Below, in pieces: positions 35,433-38,480 of a stretch of 38,480 bases of DNA. The first letter of the stretch is position 1. Each line of letters starts with the position of its first letter. Source of the DNA: an uncultured Pelagibacteraceae bacterium (GTDB lineage: Bacteria > Pseudomonadota > Alphaproteobacteria > Pelagibacterales > AG-422-B15); NCBI GenBank assembly GCA_902533965.1, contig CACANZ010000008.1:1-38480 (forward strand), written 5' to 3'. The notes beneath the pieces were generated by a model. It saw nothing but the letters and a program-made list of their open reading frames with translations. It made no database searches and had not been told where the DNA came from. A program made the translations under genes and the position numbers.

Positions 35433-35969
35433 ATGAAAAAATCAATAATTTCAGCAATTTTACTAATTTTTCTCATTTCTTGCGCTCAAATCAAGAATTT
35501 GCAGGATGAACCTGAAAATTATGATTCTCAGTCGCAAAAAGTGGCGACAGAGAAGGCAGATGACAGGGATCTTAATTTACCCAGCGGAAGTACAATCATT
35601 GAGAATTCTGGTAAGAGCTTTTTAGAGTCATTGGGAGTCGGTTCAGTCACGAACTTTGAAGTGAACTCAATAACATTTAGTGTGGCATTAGATAAAGTTG
35701 GATTTATGCCTTTGATCTCAGTTGACTCAGCATCGGGTATTATTGTTACTGACTGGTACAGTCTAGATGATGGCCAAAGTAGAATTAAAATGAATATAAG
35801 AGTTGTTAATCAAGAAATGACAGATGAGAGTGTAACGGTATCATTATTTACACAATCCTTAGATGGTGATAGGTGGATAGACCAAGGTATTAATGCTGAA
35901 CAAAGCTTAAAAGTAAAACAAAGTATTTTAACTTCAGCGAGATCGTTAGCGATTGCTTCAGAACTGTAA
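35433..35969 (+). CDS. DUF3576 family lipoprotein
   Basis: A 178-residue predicted lipoprotein. The signal peptide ends LISC with Cys17 as the lipidated residue, after a hydrophobic stretch (IISAILLIFL). An Asp/Glu/Gln-rich linker leads to a domain containing LESLGVGSVTNFEVNSITF and IIVTDWYSLDDGQSRIKM, the DUF3576 pattern. The domain function is unknown; it is close to confined to alphaproteobacteria and is often upstream of leuS, as here (18 bases). I chose the ATG at 35433; a TTG at 35400 would place eleven charged residues before the signal peptide. Confidence 0.87.
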   Translation: MKKSIISAILLIFLISCAQIKNLQDEPENYDSQSQKVATEKADDRDLNLPSGSTIIENSGKSFLESLGVGSVTNFEVNSITFSVALDKVGFMPLISVDSASGIIVTDWYSLDDGQSRIKMNIRVVNQEMTDESVTVSLFTQSLDGDRWIDQGINAEQSLKVKQSILTSARSLAIASEL

Positions 35970-35987
35970 GTCCTTAACCATTGATTG

Positions 35988-38480
35988 ATGTCAGAAAAAT
36001 ATAATTCCAAAGTAGTTGAAAAGAAGTGGCAGTCTTATTGGAGTGAACATCAACTATTTGAGAGCAAAATAGTATCGGATAAAAAAAAGTATTACATCCT
36101 AGAGATGTTTCCATACCCATCTGGAAAAATTCACATGGGGCATGTCCGTAATTACACGTTAGGGGATGTAATTGCAAGATACAAAAGAGCTCAAGGATTT
36201 AATGTGATGCATCCAATGGGGTGGGATGCATTTGGACTACCAGCTGAAAATGCAGCAATTGAAAATAAAACTTCACCTAAAACTTGGACTTACGAAAATA
36301 TAGAGACAATGAAAAATCAATTAAAACAAATGGGTCTTTCAATTGATTGGTCCAGAGAAATTGCTACATGCGATAAACTTTATTATCAAAACCAACAAAA
36401 ACTCTTTTTAAAATTTTATCGAAAAAATTTAATTTACAAAAAAGAATCTCTCGTGAATTGGGATCCAGTTGAAAATACAGTGCTTGCAAATGAACAAGTA
36501 ATAGATGGCAAAGGTTGGCGATCAGGAGCTGAAGTTGAACAGAAGAAACTTTCACAATGGTTTTTCAAAATTACTGATTATGCCGAAAGCCTTCTTAAAG
36601 CTTTGGACGATATGTCCGGATGGCCAGAAAAAGTTCGAATAATGCAAAAAAATTGGATTGGAAAATCCTTTGGTTGTGAAATAGATTTTGTAATTTCTTC
36701 AGAATTAGATGAATTCAACGATCAAAAGTTAAGAATTTTTACGACACGTCCTGATACAATTTTTGGAGCCACTTTTTGTGCCTTGTCTCCCTTTCATCCC
36801 TTTGTAGATAGATTAATAAAAAAGAATGAAGCTCTTAATACCCAAGTTAGTGAGTTGAGATCCCAAAAAATTAGCGAAGAGTCAATCGCTAAAAATGAAA
36901 AAGTAGGAATTCAGACAGAGCTATTTATCAAACATCCTTTTATTAATAATAAACTGCTTCCAGTCTTTATAGCAAACTTTATCCTAATGGATTACGGATC
37001 TGGAGCTATTTATGGTTGTCCAGCACATGACCAACGAGACTTAGATTTTGCAAATAAATATAATTTAGAAATTATCCCAGTCATTAATCCATCTGATAAT
37101 ATCGAACTTGATAAAAAAACTGCTTATACTGGAAGTGGTAAACTTATTAATTCTCAATTTTTAAACGATCTTTCCATTGAAGAGGCGAAGAAAGAAATAA
37201 TAAAAAGAGTAGAAGAACTTAATATCGGAGAGAAGACTACTAATTTTAGACTTCGCGATTGGGGTATCTCTCGACAAAGATATTGGGGATGTCCAATACC
37301 GATTATGTATAGGGAAGACGGCAAAGTAATTGAAGTCCCTGAAGACCAACTACCACTGGAATTACCGGATGATATTGACTTAAGTATTCCCGGCAATCCT
37401 CTAGATAATCATCCAGAATGGAAGTTCACAAAATGCCCTGAAACAGGGATGACCGCTATAAGAGAAACAGACACGCTTGATACTTTCGTAGACTCAGCGT
37501 GGTATTTTTTAAGATTTTGTTCACCGCTTGAAACAAAAGAACCATTTAATTTTGATGAAATTAACTATTGGATGCCAGTTGATCAATACGTAGGTGGTGT
37601 CGAGCATGCTATTCTACATTTGCTTTACTCTAGATTTTTTACAAGAGCACTCAACATCAAAGGAGTGAATGAGCCTTTTGATAGCTTATTTACTCAAGGT
37701 ATGGTTTGTCATCATACGTTTCAAAATGAATCAAATGCCTGGGTTTATCCAGATGATGTAGAAAAAAAAGACTCAAAGTATTTTCAAATATCTACAGGTG
37801 AGCAGGTCACAATGGGAGAAATTGAGTCGATGTCGAAATCAAAGAAAAACGTAATTGATCCTGAGTCAATAATAAGTACATACGGAGCCGACTCAGCAAG
37901 ATGGTTTATGTTATCTGACAGTCCTCCTGAAAAAGATATCAATTGGACTGACTCTGGAATTAACGGAGCATGGAAAATCTGTCAGAAGATTTGGACAATC
38001 ATTCAAAACAACAAGGGACACATTAAACAGACAACAAACAGTAATAACAAAATATATGAGGGAAAATCGCTGGAGTTTATAAGAATTATTCATCAAAATC
38101 TTCACGTTATAACTCAGAGTATCGAGAAGTTTCAAATGAATGTTTCGATTGCAAAGGTTTTTGAAATAGTTAATGCAATTTCTAAATTTCAAATAAAAGA
38201 TGAGATGGATGAAGAAGCAATTAATGAGGCATTACAGATCTTAATTAGAGTCATCGAGCCGATGGTTCCTCACTTAGCTGAAGAATGCTGGTCATTAATT
38301 GGAAAAAGTGGATCGATTATGGACGAGCCTTGGCCAAAAGCAAATACAAAGTATTTAGAAAACAAAGAGGTGACAGTTGTTATTCAGATAAATGGCAAAA
38401 GAAGAGGAGAGGTTGTTGTTCCAAAAGATACTCTAGAAAAAGAAATTGAAAAAGAGATTCAAAATATCAAAAACATAAAA
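35988..38480 (+). CDS. leuS: Leucyl-tRNA synthetase (3' end outside window)
   Basis: The frame is open from ATG 35988 to the window edge, giving 831 residues; only about 20-40 residues appear to be missing. The HIGH box is HMGH (49-52) in [14 protein letters not shown]. The CP1 editing domain follows ([31 protein letters not shown]). [18 protein letters not shown]-like text (here [20 protein letters not shown]) is clear. The KMSKS box is S-MSKS (614-618), lacking the first Lys. The anticodon-binding domain and the C-terminal [16 protein letters not shown] are present. It charges tRNA-Leu in the cytoplasm. Confidence 0.97.
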   Translation, partial: MSEKYNSKVVEKKWQSYWSEHQLFESKIVSDKKKYYILEMFPYPSGKIHMGHVRNYTLGDVIARYKRAQGFNVMHPMGWDAFGLPAENAAIENKTSPKTWTYENIETMKNQLKQMGLSIDWSREIATCDKLYYQNQQKLFLKFYRKNLIYKKESLVNWDPVENTVLANEQVIDGKGWRSGAEVEQKKLSQWFFKITDYAESLLKALDDMSGWPEKVRIMQKNWIGKSFGCEIDFVISSELDEFNDQKLRIFTTRPDTIFGATFCALSPFHPFVDRLIKKNEALNTQVSELRSQKISEESIAKNEKVGIQTELFIKHPFINNKLLPVFIANFILMDYGSGAIYGCPAHDQRDLDFANKYNLEIIPVINPSDNIELDKKTAYTGSGKLINSQFLNDLSIEEAKKEIIKRVEELNIGEKTTNFRLRDWGISRQRYWGCPIPIMYREDGKVIEVPEDQLPLELPDDIDLSIPGNPLDNHPEWKFTKCPETGMTAIRETDTLDTFVDSAWYFLRFCSPLETKEPFNFDEINYWMPVDQYVGGVEHAILHLLYSRFFTRALNIKGVNEPFDSLFTQGMVCHHTFQNESNAWVYPDDVEKKDSKYFQISTGEQVTMGEIESMSKSKKNVIDPESIISTYGADSARWFMLSDSPPEKDINWTDSGINGAWKICQKIWTIIQNNKGHIKQTTNSNNKIYEGKSLEFIRIIHQNLHVITQSIEKFQMNVSIAKVFEIVNAISKFQIKDEMDEEAINEALQILIRVIEPMVPHLAEECWSLIGKSGSIMDEPWPKANTKYLENKEVTVVIQINGKRRGEVVVPKDTLEKEIEKEIQNIKNIK

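Noticed and set aside
37154-37396. Minus-strand frames inside leuS
   Set aside because: They are opposite a well-conserved synthetase domain and have no recognisable content.
1-38480. CRISPR arrays, insertion sequences, phage genes, toxin-antitoxin pairs
   Set aside because: No direct repeat arrays, transposases, integrases or short paired toxin/antitoxin genes were seen; coding is continuous and compositionally even.

Overview
The window is AT-rich (roughly one third G+C by eye), densely packed bacterial chromosome. Gene content and order point to a small-genome alphaproteobacterium, probably marine and of the SAR11/HIMB59/AEGEAN-169 kind. Supporting neighbourhoods, from general knowledge of the group, are IalB-rlmN-argG, hemD-hemC facing tsaD-gpsA-EVE, a DUF1674 gene beside rpe-purH, ftsK-lolA, L,D-transpeptidase-yggS, and a DUF3576 lipoprotein before leuS. 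The exact lineage cannot be settled from the window. There are no insertion sequences, prophage genes or CRISPR arrays.

Layout: 1-722 holds the end of an aldo/keto reductase gene and a pterin carbinolamine dehydratase gene. 741-2665 (minus) has an unrecognised secreted protein and a quinone-reductase-type MDR enzyme. 2696-5504 (plus) is ialB-rlmN-argG. 5506-9298 (minus) is a tight run of YCF48-like propeller, SDR, class-I amidotransferase, YggT and folD. 9380-13252 (minus) is a DUF1302-DUF1329 pair with its own strong terminator. 13489-15148 (minus) is hemC-hemD. 15193-20774 (plus) is tsaD-gpsA-EVE-acs-cupin_5-small outer-membrane barrel. A 51-residue DUF1674 (SDHAF4-like) gene lies on the minus strand at 20807-20962. 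21060-23283 (plus) is rpe-purH. 23280-25990 (minus) is tRNA-Gly, an Atg22/UMF1-type transporter, a four-helix membrane protein and an FkbM methyltransferase. 26082-26738 (plus) is a LON-domain protein, facing a UbiH-type hydroxylase. 28014-32253 (plus) is ftsK-lolA-glutamine synthetase family. 32255-34084 has a winged-helix protein with a decayed receiver, an L,D-transpeptidase and yggS. 34146-35201 (minus) is a major porin. 35433 to the end (plus) is a DUF3576 lipoprotein and leuS, which runs off the window.

Most genes are housekeeping: tRNA modification and charging, heme, purine, folate, phospholipid and arginine synthesis, acetate activation, and chromosome segregation. The accessory signal is in the envelope. 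It comprises the DUF1302/DUF1329/YCF48 set (outer-membrane barrel, LolA-like periplasmic protein, secreted propeller), the porin with an inverted repeat upstream, and the transporter/FkbM trio. Genome compaction is extreme: five tail-to-tail gene pairs either share a 4-base stop overlap or are separated by a single base.
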